Source of the DNA: an uncultured Gemmatimonadota bacterium
Lineage (GTDB): Bacteria; Gemmatimonadota; Gemmatimonadetes; Longimicrobiales; Gaopeijiaceae
Direction: 5' to 3'
NCBI GenBank assembly: GCA_937136445.1
Contig: CAKZOQ010000339.1
Span: 1 to 5,417, forward strand
Length of the DNA stretch: 5,417 nucleotides
The notes under the pieces are model-generated. The model was not told the DNA's origin. It searched no databases and saw only the letters and a program-made list of their open reading frames with translations. Below, piece by piece: positions 1 through 5,038 of this stretch. A program made the position numbers and the translations under genes. Numbering within the stretch: position 1 is the stretch's first letter; every line of letters begins with the position of its first letter.

Positions 1-63
1 GCCAAGAAGAAGGCTACCAAGGCCGACGACGACGAGGCGGAGGACGAGTCCGAGGACGACTGA
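1..63 (+). CDS. rpsB: 30S ribosomal protein S2, C-terminal tail (partial, 5' end outside window)
   Basis: Only the last 20 codons and the TGA stop (61-63) are visible. The peptide begins with a lysine-rich patch (AKKKATK) and ends in a run almost entirely of Asp and Glu, finishing SEDD. No catalytic or RNA-binding motif of S2 lies in this part, so the identification rests on position: rpsB almost universally precedes tsf in bacteria, on the same strand. S2 binds late on the back of the 30S subunit and is needed for S1 docking. C-terminal extensions of S2 that are charged and poorly conserved are common in several phyla, which fits what is seen. The reading frame is open from base 1 and is followed at once by noncoding sequence with an intrinsic terminator. 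A different gene with an acidic tail cannot be excluded from 20 residues alone. Confidence 0.8.
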   Translation, partial: AKKKATKADDDEAEDESEDD

Positions 64-84
64 CGGCGGTCTTCCGTCGGCCGG

Positions 85-140
85 GCCTCTCCGGGTCCGG
101 ATCGGTACCCGGAGCCGCGGCCCCGGGGTTCACGAGAGGC
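85..140 (+). promoter_or_regulatory. Possible antiterminator pairing competing with the rpsB-tsf terminator
   Basis: GCCTCTC occurs twice in the spacer, at 85-91 and 172-178. Both copies are complementary to GAGAGGC at 134-140. Pairing of 134-140 with 172-178 builds the terminator stem; pairing with 85-91 would instead destroy it. This is the layout of a transcription attenuator. A 7-bp match in a GC-rich 100-nt region can arise by chance, and no leader peptide, protein site or ligand-binding fold is recognisable here, so the regulatory reading is tentative. Confidence 0.3.
89..114 (+). promoter_or_regulatory. Hairpin in the rpsB-tsf spacer
   Basis: Bases 89-96 (CTCCGGGT) and 107-114 (ACCCGGAG) are a perfect 8-bp inverted repeat with a 10-nt loop. 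No T-run follows, so it is not itself an intrinsic terminator. Its 5' arm overlaps the segment (85-91) that could pair with the downstream terminator arm, so forming this hairpin would prevent that alternative pairing. It could also simply protect the 3' end of an rpsB transcript. The dyad is seen in the sequence; the function is inference. Confidence 0.45.
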
Positions 141-183
141 GTAGCGGCGTCCGAGAGCTTCGGGCGCCTTCGCCTCTCTTTTT
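134..183 (+). terminator. Intrinsic (rho-independent) terminator between rpsB and tsf
   Basis: The outer stem pairs 134-141 (GAGAGGCG) with 171-178 (CGCCTCTC), 8 perfect base pairs. A small internal loop (142-145 against 169-170) leads to an inner stem pairing 146-154 with 160-168, 9 pairs including one G-U, closed by a 5-nt loop (155-159). The 3' arm runs directly into TTTTT (179-183). A long GC-rich stem plus U-tract is the classical signature. It lies 71 nt past the rpsB stop and 61 nt before the tsf start, so it would end or partly attenuate transcription between two genes normally co-transcribed. Partial readthrough would give more rpsB mRNA than downstream mRNA. Confidence 0.8.
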
Positions 184-197
184 GCGAGCAGATCATC

Positions 198-218
198 TCG
201 CCGCCCGGAAGGCGGCGA
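198..218 (+). promoter_or_regulatory. GC-rich hairpin in the tsf leader
   Basis: Bases 198-205 (TCGCCGCC) pair perfectly with 211-218 (GGCGGCGA) around a 5-nt loop (206-210, CGGAA). The hairpin ends 26 nt before the tsf ATG and is not followed by a T-run, so it is not a second intrinsic terminator. It could stabilise the 5' end of a tsf-headed transcript or influence ribosome access to a start that has only a weak Shine-Dalgarno sequence. The structure is seen; the role is inferred. Confidence 0.4.
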
Positions 219-244
219 TCCAACTACAGGTTCAGACACGACCG

Positions 245-838
245 ATGAGTATCAGCGCCAAGCAGGTCATGGAGCTCCGCGAGAAGACGGGTGCGGGCAT
301 CATGGACGCCAAGAAGGCCCTCCAGGAGACCGACGGGGACATGGAGAAGGCCATCGACCACCTCCGGGCCAAGGGCGCCGCCAAGGCGGCGAAGCGCTCG
401 GACAAGACGGCGAACGAGGGGATCATCGGCAGCTACGTCCACTTCGACGACAAGACGGCCGCCATCGTCGAGGTCAACTGCGAGACGGACTTCGTGGCCG
501 CGACCGACGACTTCAAGGGGCTGGCCAAGGACCTGGCGCTCCACATCGCCTCCACCGATCCCCTGGGCATCTCCAAGGACGAGATCCCCGAGGACGAGAT
601 CGAGCGCGAGAAGCAGGTCTACCTGGAGCAGGCGAAAGAAGAGGGCAAGCCGGAGCACATCGCCGAGAAGATCGTCGAGGGTCGGCTCCAGAAGTTCTTC
701 AAGGAGAACACCCTGCTGGCCCAGCCCTTCGTGAAGGACCCTGACAAGACCATCGAGCAGCTCATCACCGAGGTCTCCGCCAAGACCGGCGAGAAGATCG
801 AGGTCGCCCGCTTCGCCCGCTTCAAGATCGGCGAGTAA
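245..838 (+). CDS. tsf: Translation elongation factor Ts (EF-Ts), short form, 197 aa
   Basis: EF-Ts is the cytoplasmic nucleotide-exchange factor that releases GDP from EF-Tu so that it can reload with GTP and aminoacyl-tRNA. The N-terminal UBA-like three-helix domain spans about residues 3-45 and carries the family signature LREKTGAGIMDAKKAL (11-26). The EF-Tu-contacting TDFV motif is at 81-84 within CETDFVAATDDF, and the core ends with a conserved VARFARFKIGE terminus. At 197 residues it is much shorter than E. coli EF-Ts (283) and close to Thermus EF-Ts (196). It therefore appears to have one core subdomain and no long coiled-coil insert; in Thermus such a protein works as a dimer. I chose the ATG at 245: the frame stays open back to a TTG at 182, but the extra residues lack family similarity and overlap the terminator U-tract. 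The ribosome-binding signal is weak (AGG at 228-230, 14 nt away). Confidence 0.97.
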   Translation: MSISAKQVMELREKTGAGIMDAKKALQETDGDMEKAIDHLRAKGAAKAAKRSDKTANEGIIGSYVHFDDKTAAIVEVNCETDFVAATDDFKGLAKDLALHIASTDPLGISKDEIPEDEIEREKQVYLEQAKEEGKPEHIAEKIVEGRLQKFFKENTLLAQPFVKDPDKTIEQLITEVSAKTGEKIEVARFARFKIGE

Positions 839-848
839 CGACATTCCT

Positions 849-853
849 GGGGA
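849..853 (+). promoter_or_regulatory. Ribosome binding site of pyrH
   Basis: GGGGA lies 4 nt before the ATG at 858, inside the 19-nt tsf-pyrH gap. It is a modest Shine-Dalgarno match that supports the chosen pyrH start. Confidence 0.55.
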
Positions 854-857
854 CGGC

Positions 858-1583
858 ATGACCGACGAGAATCGCTCGGCCCGCTACCAGCGGGTCCTCC
901 TCAAGCTTTCCGGGGAGGCCCTGGCCGGGGATCGAGGATTCGGCATCGAGCCCAAGGTGGTGGATCGCCTCACCGACGAAATCCGCACCCTGGCGGAGAT
1001 GGACATCTCTCTGGGGGTGGTCATCGGGGGTGGGAACATCGTCCGCGGCGCCATCGCCTCCCGCCAGGGGATGGACCGGGTCCAGGCGGACTACATGGGC
1101 ATGCTGGCCACGGTGATCAACGCCCTGGCCGTCCAGGACCTCCTGGAGCACAAGAACGTCGAGACCCGGGTCATGACGGCGATCCGCATGGAGGAGGTCG
1201 CCGAGCCCTACATCCGGCGCCGCGCCATGCGGCATATGGAGAAGGGGCGGGTGGTGATCTTTGCCGGCGGGACGGGGAATCCGTATTTCTCCACCGACAC
1301 CGCCGCCGTCCTCCGGGCCATCGAGATGGAGTCGGACGTGGTCATCAAGGCCACCAAGGTGAAGGGGGTCTTCACCGCCGACCCGGTGGAGGACCCGGAC
1401 GCCGAATTCATCCCGGACATCTCCTTCCACGAGGTGGTGACCAGAGAGCTGGGCGTCATGGACGCACCGGCGGTCTCCCTCTGCAAGGAGAACGGTCTGC
1501 CCATCATCGTCCTCAACCTCGAAGAGCGGGGAGCCGTCGCGTCGGCCATCCGTGGTGAGCGCGTCGGCACCCTTGTATCCTAG
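858..1583 (+). CDS. pyrH: UMP kinase (uridylate kinase), 241 aa
   Basis: PyrH phosphorylates UMP to UDP with ATP, the entry to all pyrimidine nucleoside triphosphates. It is a cytoplasmic hexamer of the amino-acid-kinase fold, unrelated to eukaryotic UMP/CMP kinase. Visible motifs are KLSGEAL (16-22, phosphate-binding lysine K16), the glycine-rich loop GGGNIVRG (57-64), QADYMGMLAT (76-85, substrate pocket with D78), the signature FAGGTGNPYFSTDTAA (135-150), and KVKGVFTADP (167-176) in the nucleotide-binding half. The length matches the E. coli enzyme (241). The ATG at 858 follows tsf by 19 nt and has a GGGGA Shine-Dalgarno sequence. The gene sits in its usual place between tsf and frr. Bacterial PyrH enzymes are commonly activated by GTP and inhibited by UTP; nothing in the sequence contradicts this. 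No key residue is missing. Confidence 0.98.
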   Translation: MTDENRSARYQRVLLKLSGEALAGDRGFGIEPKVVDRLTDEIRTLAEMDISLGVVIGGGNIVRGAIASRQGMDRVQADYMGMLATVINALAVQDLLEHKNVETRVMTAIRMEEVAEPYIRRRAMRHMEKGRVVIFAGGTGNPYFSTDTAAVLRAIEMESDVVIKATKVKGVFTADPVEDPDAEFIPDISFHEVVTRELGVMDAPAVSLCKENGLPIIVLNLEERGAVASAIRGERVGTLVS

Positions 1584-1672
1584 GTCGGGCGCCCTCGAAG
1601 TGGCCCGTGGGATCTACTCTCCAGACCCGGGGCGGTCGTCCGCACCCTGAACCTTCGCGAGACATCCGATTC

Positions 1673-1677
1673 GGAGG
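1673..1677 (+). promoter_or_regulatory. Strong Shine-Dalgarno sequence of frr
   Basis: GGAGG stands 5 nt before the ATG at 1683 and is the best ribosome binding site in the window. It fixes the frr start and contrasts with the absent or weak signals before tsf, uppS and cdsA. Confidence 0.8.
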
Positions 1678-1682
1678 CACCC

Positions 1683-2231
1683 ATGCCGGTTGATGCAGCC
1701 AAGAAGCGTATGGCGGACACCCTCGAGGCCGTCCGTCGCGAGTTCGGGACCGTCCGAACCGGAAAGGCCAGTCCGGCCCTCCTGGACACGGTTCGCGTGG
1801 ACGCCTACGGCTCCAGCATGCCGCTGAACCAGGTGGCGTCGGTGAGCGCCCCGGAGGCGAGCCTCCTGGTGGTGCAGCCCTTCGACGCCTCCATCATGGA
1901 GGACATCGAACGGGCCATCATGCAGGCGGACCTGGGACTCAATCCGGCCAACGACGGCGGGGTGATCCGCGTGCCGGTCCCGTCCCTGAACGAGGAACGG
2001 CGCAAGGAGTTCGTGAAGCTCCTCCACAAGATGGCGGAGGACGGCAAGATCTCCCTCCGGCACGCCCGACGGGATGCCCGGGAGGAGATCCAGCGGATGG
2101 TGAAGGAGCACGAGATCGGCGAGGACGACGGTCATCGCCTGGAGGAGCAGCTCGAGAAGCTCATCCAGGAGTATACCGAGCGCATCGAGAAGCATCTGGC
2201 GAAGAAAGAAGAGGAAGTGATGGCCATCTGA
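1683..2231 (+). CDS. frr: Ribosome recycling factor (RRF), 182 aa
   Basis: RRF acts with EF-G to split the post-termination 70S ribosome so that subunits, tRNA and mRNA are reused. The protein is the expected size (E. coli 185). Domain I, a three-helix bundle, is formed by about residues 1-28 and 104-182. Domain II, the small beta-rich domain, lies between them. Conserved blocks are VRTGKASPALLD (24-35), FDAS (67-70), DLGLNP (83-88) and VPVPSLNEERRKEF (97-110). The essential arginine of E. coli RRF (R132) aligns with R129 in HARRDAREEI. The C-terminal helix is rich in Glu and Lys, as usual. The start follows a strong GGAGG. The 99 nt separating it from pyrH is the longest spacer after tsf; it contains the 8-base palindrome GGGCGCCC (1587-1594) but no convincing promoter or terminator. 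Confidence 0.98.
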   Translation: MPVDAAKKRMADTLEAVRREFGTVRTGKASPALLDTVRVDAYGSSMPLNQVASVSAPEASLLVVQPFDASIMEDIERAIMQADLGLNPANDGGVIRVPVPSLNEERRKEFVKLLHKMAEDGKISLRHARRDAREEIQRMVKEHEIGEDDGHRLEEQLEKLIQEYTERIEKHLAKKEEEVMAI

Positions 2232-2250
2232 GCCACCTTTCTCTCCTGCC

Positions 2251-2997
2251 ATGACCCCGGACGAACTCCTTCCCCAGATCCGCGCCAGCGGCGACGTGCC
2301 GCGCCATGTGGCCGTCATCATGGACGGCAACGGGCGTTGGGCCCGGCAGCGAGGCCTGCCCCGCCACCTGGGCCACCGCGAGGGGATGAAGTCCGTGCGG
2401 GACACCATCGAAGGGGCGGTGGACGTCGGAGTGGAGATCCTGACCCTCTACGCCTTCTCCACCGAGAACTGGGCCCGCCCGCCCCAGGAGGTGTCCGCCC
2501 TCATGGGTCTCCTCCAGCTCTACGCCCGGAAGGAGCGGGCCGAGCTCCGGAAGCAGGGAGTGGAGGTCCACATCCTGGGAGAGCTGGAACGCCTGGACGA
2601 TCGGACCCGCTCCGCCGTCGAGGGCATCGCCGAGGCGACCCGGGGGGGGGACGCCCTCCGCCTCAACCTGATGATCTCCTACGGCGGCCGGGAGGAGCTC
2701 GTCCGTGCCGCCCGGGAGCTGGCCCTCCGTGTGGCCGCAGGTGAGTTGGATGCCGACGAGGTAGACGAGGAGGCCGTGGAGGGAGCCCTCTTCACCGCCG
2801 GCCTCCCGGACCCCGACCTTCTCATCCGCACCTCCGGGGAGCGCCGGCTCAGCAACTTCCTCCTCTGGCAGCTCGCCTATGCCGAGTGGCACATCTCCCC
2901 GGTGCTCTGGCCGGACTTCCGGAGGGAGGACCTCTACGCGGCCATCCTGGACTTCCAGCGCCGCGAGCGGCGCTTCGGCCGCGTACCGTCGCCGTGA
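2251..2997 (+). CDS. uppS: Undecaprenyl (di-trans,poly-cis) diphosphate synthase, 248 aa
   Basis: UppS is a cis-prenyltransferase that condenses eight isopentenyl diphosphates onto farnesyl diphosphate, giving the C55 carrier lipid for peptidoglycan and other wall polymers. It acts at the cytoplasmic membrane face. All hallmark motifs are present: MDGNGRWA (24-31, with catalytic D25), GHREG (41-45), YAFSTENWARP (67-77), ISYGGREEL (142-150) and DPDLLIRTSGERRLSNFLLWQ beginning at 187, with RTSGERRLSN at 193-202. Chain length is normal (E. coli 253), and the exact product length cannot be read from sequence. The ATG at 2251 is the only possible upstream start, because an in-frame stop lies at 2218-2220 with no initiator between. 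It has no Shine-Dalgarno sequence; the 19-nt leader after the frr stop is pyrimidine-rich. Codons 131-134 contain a G9 tract. The stop overlaps the cdsA start by 4 nt. Confidence 0.97.
   Translation: MTPDELLPQIRASGDVPRHVAVIMDGNGRWARQRGLPRHLGHREGMKSVRDTIEGAVDVGVEILTLYAFSTENWARPPQEVSALMGLLQLYARKERAELRKQGVEVHILGELERLDDRTRSAVEGIAEATRGGDALRLNLMISYGGREELVRAARELALRVAAGELDADEVDEEAVEGALFTAGLPDPDLLIRTSGERRLSNFLLWQLAYAEWHISPVLWPDFRREDLYAAILDFQRRERRFGRVPSP
2642..2650 (+). repeat. Mononucleotide G9 tract inside uppS
   Basis: Nine consecutive G residues encode the end of Arg131, Gly132, Gly133 and the first base of Asp134 of UppS. The frame is intact through it, and the surrounding protein matches the family, so the called length is probably correct. 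Such tracts are prone to polymerase slippage and to sequencing error. Confidence 0.9.
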
Positions 2998-3878
2998 GCG
3001 GAGAGCTGCCTCGTCGGCTGCTGGTCGCCGCAGTAGGCGTGCCGACCGTCATCCTCCTTCTCTGGTTGGGCGGATGGTACCTCTCGGTGTCGGTGGCCCT
3101 CCTCGCTGCCCTGGGGGCCGACGAGCTCTACCGCATGGCGGCTCGCCGCGAGATCCGGGCCTTCCGTTGGCCCGGGACCATCACCGCCGGCGGTCTGGTG
3201 CTCCTGGCCGGATGGTTCCTGGATTTCTCCCGCTTCGCGCCCTGGGCGATGGCCTGGACGGTGGCGCTCCTCATGGGGTGCCTCGCAGCCTCCGTGGTCC
3301 GACGCGGTGCCGGGGAGCGCCCGTTGAGCAGTGTGGCGGTGACCGTGACGGGCGCCCTCTACGCCGGTCTCCTCCTGAGCTTCGCCCTCTTCATCTACGC
3401 CCTCCCGGCCCGGGAGGGATGGACGGGGTCGCCGCAGTCGGTCTGGGCGGGAACCTTCGCCGTCGCCTTTCCGGTGGCCTCCACCTGGGTGGGGGACGCC
3501 AGCGCGTACTTCGTGGGCACCGCGGTGGGGCGGCACAAGCTGGCCCCCTCGCTGAGTCCCGGGAAGAGCTGGGAGGGGAGCGTGGCGGGCTTCGTGGGCG
3601 CCGGGGCGACCGCCGGGGTGTGGCACGTCCTGGCCCGGCCGGCGCTTCCGGACTTCCCCCTGGGGCTGGGGGTGACCATCGCCGTGGGGGCGCTCCTGGG
3701 GGCCGGCGCCCTCCTGGGCGACCTGGTGGAGTCCCTCCTCAAGCGTGAGGCGGGGGTGAAGGATTCGGGGACCCTCTTCCCCGGGCATGGTGGGGTCCTG
3801 GATCGTCTGGACGCCCTCACCTTCACCCTCCCCCTGGCCTACGGGCTCCTGATCCTGGTCTCGGGGGCGCTGGCGTGA
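2994..3878 (+). CDS. cdsA: Phosphatidate cytidylyltransferase (CDP-diglyceride synthase), 294 aa
   Basis: CdsA converts phosphatidic acid and CTP to CDP-diacylglycerol, the precursor of the anionic and zwitterionic phospholipids; it is an integral inner-membrane enzyme. The family signature S-x-L-K-R-x4-K-D-x-G-x2-F-P-x-H-G-G-x2-D-R-x-D is perfect at residues 247-273 (K250, R251, K256, D257, H265, D270, D273). The upstream conserved block WVGDASAYFVG (165-175) and HKLAPSLSPGKSWEGS (181-196) is also complete. Hydrophobic stretches at about 10-40, 62-77, 84-101, 115-136, 152-165, 197-213, 224-243 and 275-292 suggest roughly eight membrane helices. The start is the GTG at 2994, overlapping the uppS stop as GTGA. 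An ATG at 2886 in the same frame would add 36 low-complexity residues from inside uppS and was rejected. No Shine-Dalgarno sequence precedes the GTG, so translation is likely coupled to uppS. Confidence 0.96.
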   Translation: MSGELPRRLLVAAVGVPTVILLLWLGGWYLSVSVALLAALGADELYRMAARREIRAFRWPGTITAGGLVLLAGWFLDFSRFAPWAMAWTVALLMGCLAASVVRRGAGERPLSSVAVTVTGALYAGLLLSFALFIYALPAREGWTGSPQSVWAGTFAVAFPVASTWVGDASAYFVGTAVGRHKLAPSLSPGKSWEGSVAGFVGAGATAGVWHVLARPALPDFPLGLGVTIAVGALLGAGALLGDLVESLLKREAGVKDSGTLFPGHGGVLDRLDALTFTLPLAYGLLILVSGALA

Positions 3879-5038
3879 TCCGGGTGGCCATCCTGGGCTC
3901 CACCGGCTCCATCGGGCGGAGTGCGCTCAAGGTGATCCGGCGGCATCCCGACCGCTTCCAGCCGGTGGTCCTGGCCGCCAACCGACGGTCGGAGGCGCTT
4001 GCGGATCAGGTCGCCGAGTTCGCCCCGAAGGTCGCAGTCCTGGCCGACGACTCGGTCGCACTGCCCTCCACGCCCGGCGCCAGCCGGTGGAGCCGCGGGC
4101 GGGAGGCGCTCCTGGAGGCAGCGGCCCACCCCGATGTGGACGTGGTGGTGAATGCGCTGGTGGGCGCCGCCGGCCTGGAGCCGACGCTCCGGAGCCTGGA
4201 GGCAGGGCACCGGGTAGCGCTGGCCAACAAGGAGTCGTTGGTGGCCGGTGGGGCGCTGGTGCCGGAAGCGGCGGAGCGGGGTGGAGGGGAGATCGTTCCG
4301 GTGGATTCCGAGCACTCGGCCATCCTCCAGTGCCTGGAGGGCCATGCCCAACGGGCGGTGAAGCGGCTGGTCCTCACGGCCTCCGGTGGGCCCTTCCGGG
4401 GTCGGTCCCGGGCGGAGCTCGCCGAGGTGGATCCTGGCCAGGCGCTGCGCCATCCCACCTGGGACATGGGCGCCAAGATCAGCATCGACTCGGCCTCGCT
4501 GGCCAACAAGTCGCTGGAGGTCATCGAGGCCCACGTCCTCTACGGCTTCGACTACGACGACATCGACGCGGTGGTGCATCCCCAGTCCATCATCCACTCC
4601 TTCGTGGAGTTCGTGGACGGGTCGGTGCTGGCCCAGCTCGGCTTCCCCACGATGGAGCTCCCCATACTCTACGCTCTGAGCTATCCCGAGCGCGTGACCG
4701 ACGAGTCGCTGCAGACCTACGACCCGGTGGAGGCCTCGCCCCTGACCTTCGAAGCCATCGATCACGACGCCTTTCCCCTCTTCGGCCTCGGCGTGAGAGC
4801 GGGCCGCTCCGGCGGGTGCGCGCCGGCGGTGTTCAACGCCGGGAACGAAGTCGCGGTTCAGGCGTTCTTGGAAGAGCGCGTCGGGTTCCTGGCCATGGCC
4901 GAGGTGGTGGACGCCGCCCTGCAGGAGGTGGGCGCGCACGAGGTGCATTCGGCGGAGGACGTCGTCGCCGCGGACCAGGCGGCTCGCACGGCGGCCGCTT
5001 CGGCGGTGGAGCGTATACGGAAGAAAGGGAACGGATGA
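3875..5038 (+). CDS. dxr: 1-deoxy-D-xylulose 5-phosphate reductoisomerase, 387 aa
   Basis: Dxr (IspC) rearranges and reduces DXP to 2-C-methyl-D-erythritol 4-phosphate with NADPH and a divalent metal, the committed step of the MEP isoprenoid pathway. The N-terminal Rossmann motif is GSTGSIG (8-14). ALANKESLVAGG (115-126) follows. Metal ligands D144 and E146 lie in PVDSEHSAI (142-150), and E215 lies in NKSLEVIEAH (211-220). The substrate loop has ASGGPFR (169-175) and HPTWDMG (193-199), with H193 and W196 matching E. coli H209 and W212. HPQSIIHSFVEFVDGS (235-250) and a C-terminal alpha-helical domain complete the family plan. The common FNAANE motif reads FNAGNE (320-325), a mild change. The GTG start at 3875 overlaps the cdsA stop by 4 nt and leaves the usual short leader before the Rossmann motif; GGGGG at 3863-3867 is a weak ribosome-binding signal. 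The pathway product feeds UppS, encoded two genes upstream. Confidence 0.98.
   Translation: MIRVAILGSTGSIGRSALKVIRRHPDRFQPVVLAANRRSEALADQVAEFAPKVAVLADDSVALPSTPGASRWSRGREALLEAAAHPDVDVVVNALVGAAGLEPTLRSLEAGHRVALANKESLVAGGALVPEAAERGGGEIVPVDSEHSAILQCLEGHAQRAVKRLVLTASGGPFRGRSRAELAEVDPGQALRHPTWDMGAKISIDSASLANKSLEVIEAHVLYGFDYDDIDAVVHPQSIIHSFVEFVDGSVLAQLGFPTMELPILYALSYPERVTDESLQTYDPVEASPLTFEAIDHDAFPLFGLGVRAGRSGGCAPAVFNAGNEVAVQAFLEERVGFLAMAEVVDAALQEVGAHEVHSAEDVVAADQAARTAAASAVERIRKKGNG
5024..5030 (+). promoter_or_regulatory. Ribosome binding site of rseP, inside the 3' end of dxr
   Basis: AAAGGGA ends 4 nt before the ATG at 5035 and lies within the last dxr codons. It supports the overlapping ATGA start and indicates that rseP can recruit ribosomes as well as take them over from dxr. 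Confidence 0.5.

Noticed and set aside
62..78. Small inverted repeat GACGG/CCGTC at the rpsB stop
   Set aside because: Only 5 base pairs with a 7-nt loop; expected by chance at this base composition.
182..244. TTG-initiated N-terminal extension of EF-Ts by 21 residues
   Set aside because: It would start inside the terminator U-tract and read through the leader hairpin. The extra residues do not resemble EF-Ts, which normally starts right before the SAKQVMELREKTGAG region.
184..244. Possible promoter for tsf after the terminator
   Set aside because: TTGCGA at 182-187 resembles a -35 element, but the region 17 nt downstream is GC-rich with no -10-like hexamer.
320..325. Search for an undescribed accessory system anywhere in the window
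   Set aside because: All of 245-5417 apart from short spacers is accounted for by conserved housekeeping genes with intact motifs. There are no direct repeat arrays, insertion-sequence ends, tRNA genes or atypical-composition islands; the coordinates given are only a placeholder.
1584..1640. Possible terminator or promoter in the pyrH-frr spacer
   Set aside because: CGGGC (1586-1590) can pair with GCCCG (1603-1607), but the stem is short and lacks a T-run. TCTACT at 1613-1618 resembles a -10 element but has no matching -35 element.
1614..2408. 264-codon minus-strand open frame opposite frr and the start of uppS
   Set aside because: Antisense to two conserved genes and with no family features.
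2886..2993. ATG-initiated 36-residue extension of CdsA
   Set aside because: It lies inside uppS, encodes Gly/Pro/Arg-rich sequence, and the GTG at 2994 gives the typical length and the common GTGA overlap.
2879..3748. 289-codon plus-strand frame overlapping uppS and cdsA
   Set aside because: Arg/Gly/Pro-rich out-of-frame reading of cdsA with no motif; the overlapping cdsA frame is fully explained by its family.
2934..3788. 284-codon minus-strand open frame opposite cdsA
   Set aside because: It is low-complexity Gly/Pro/Arg/His sequence antisense to cdsA, which carries a perfect family signature on the plus strand. Shadow of codon bias.
3839..4948. 369-codon open frame on the minus strand opposite dxr
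   Set aside because: It lies wholly antisense to a clearly conserved gene. Its composition is the His/Gly/Arg/Leu-rich pattern that GC3-biased codons produce on the opposite strand, and it contains no recognisable motif.
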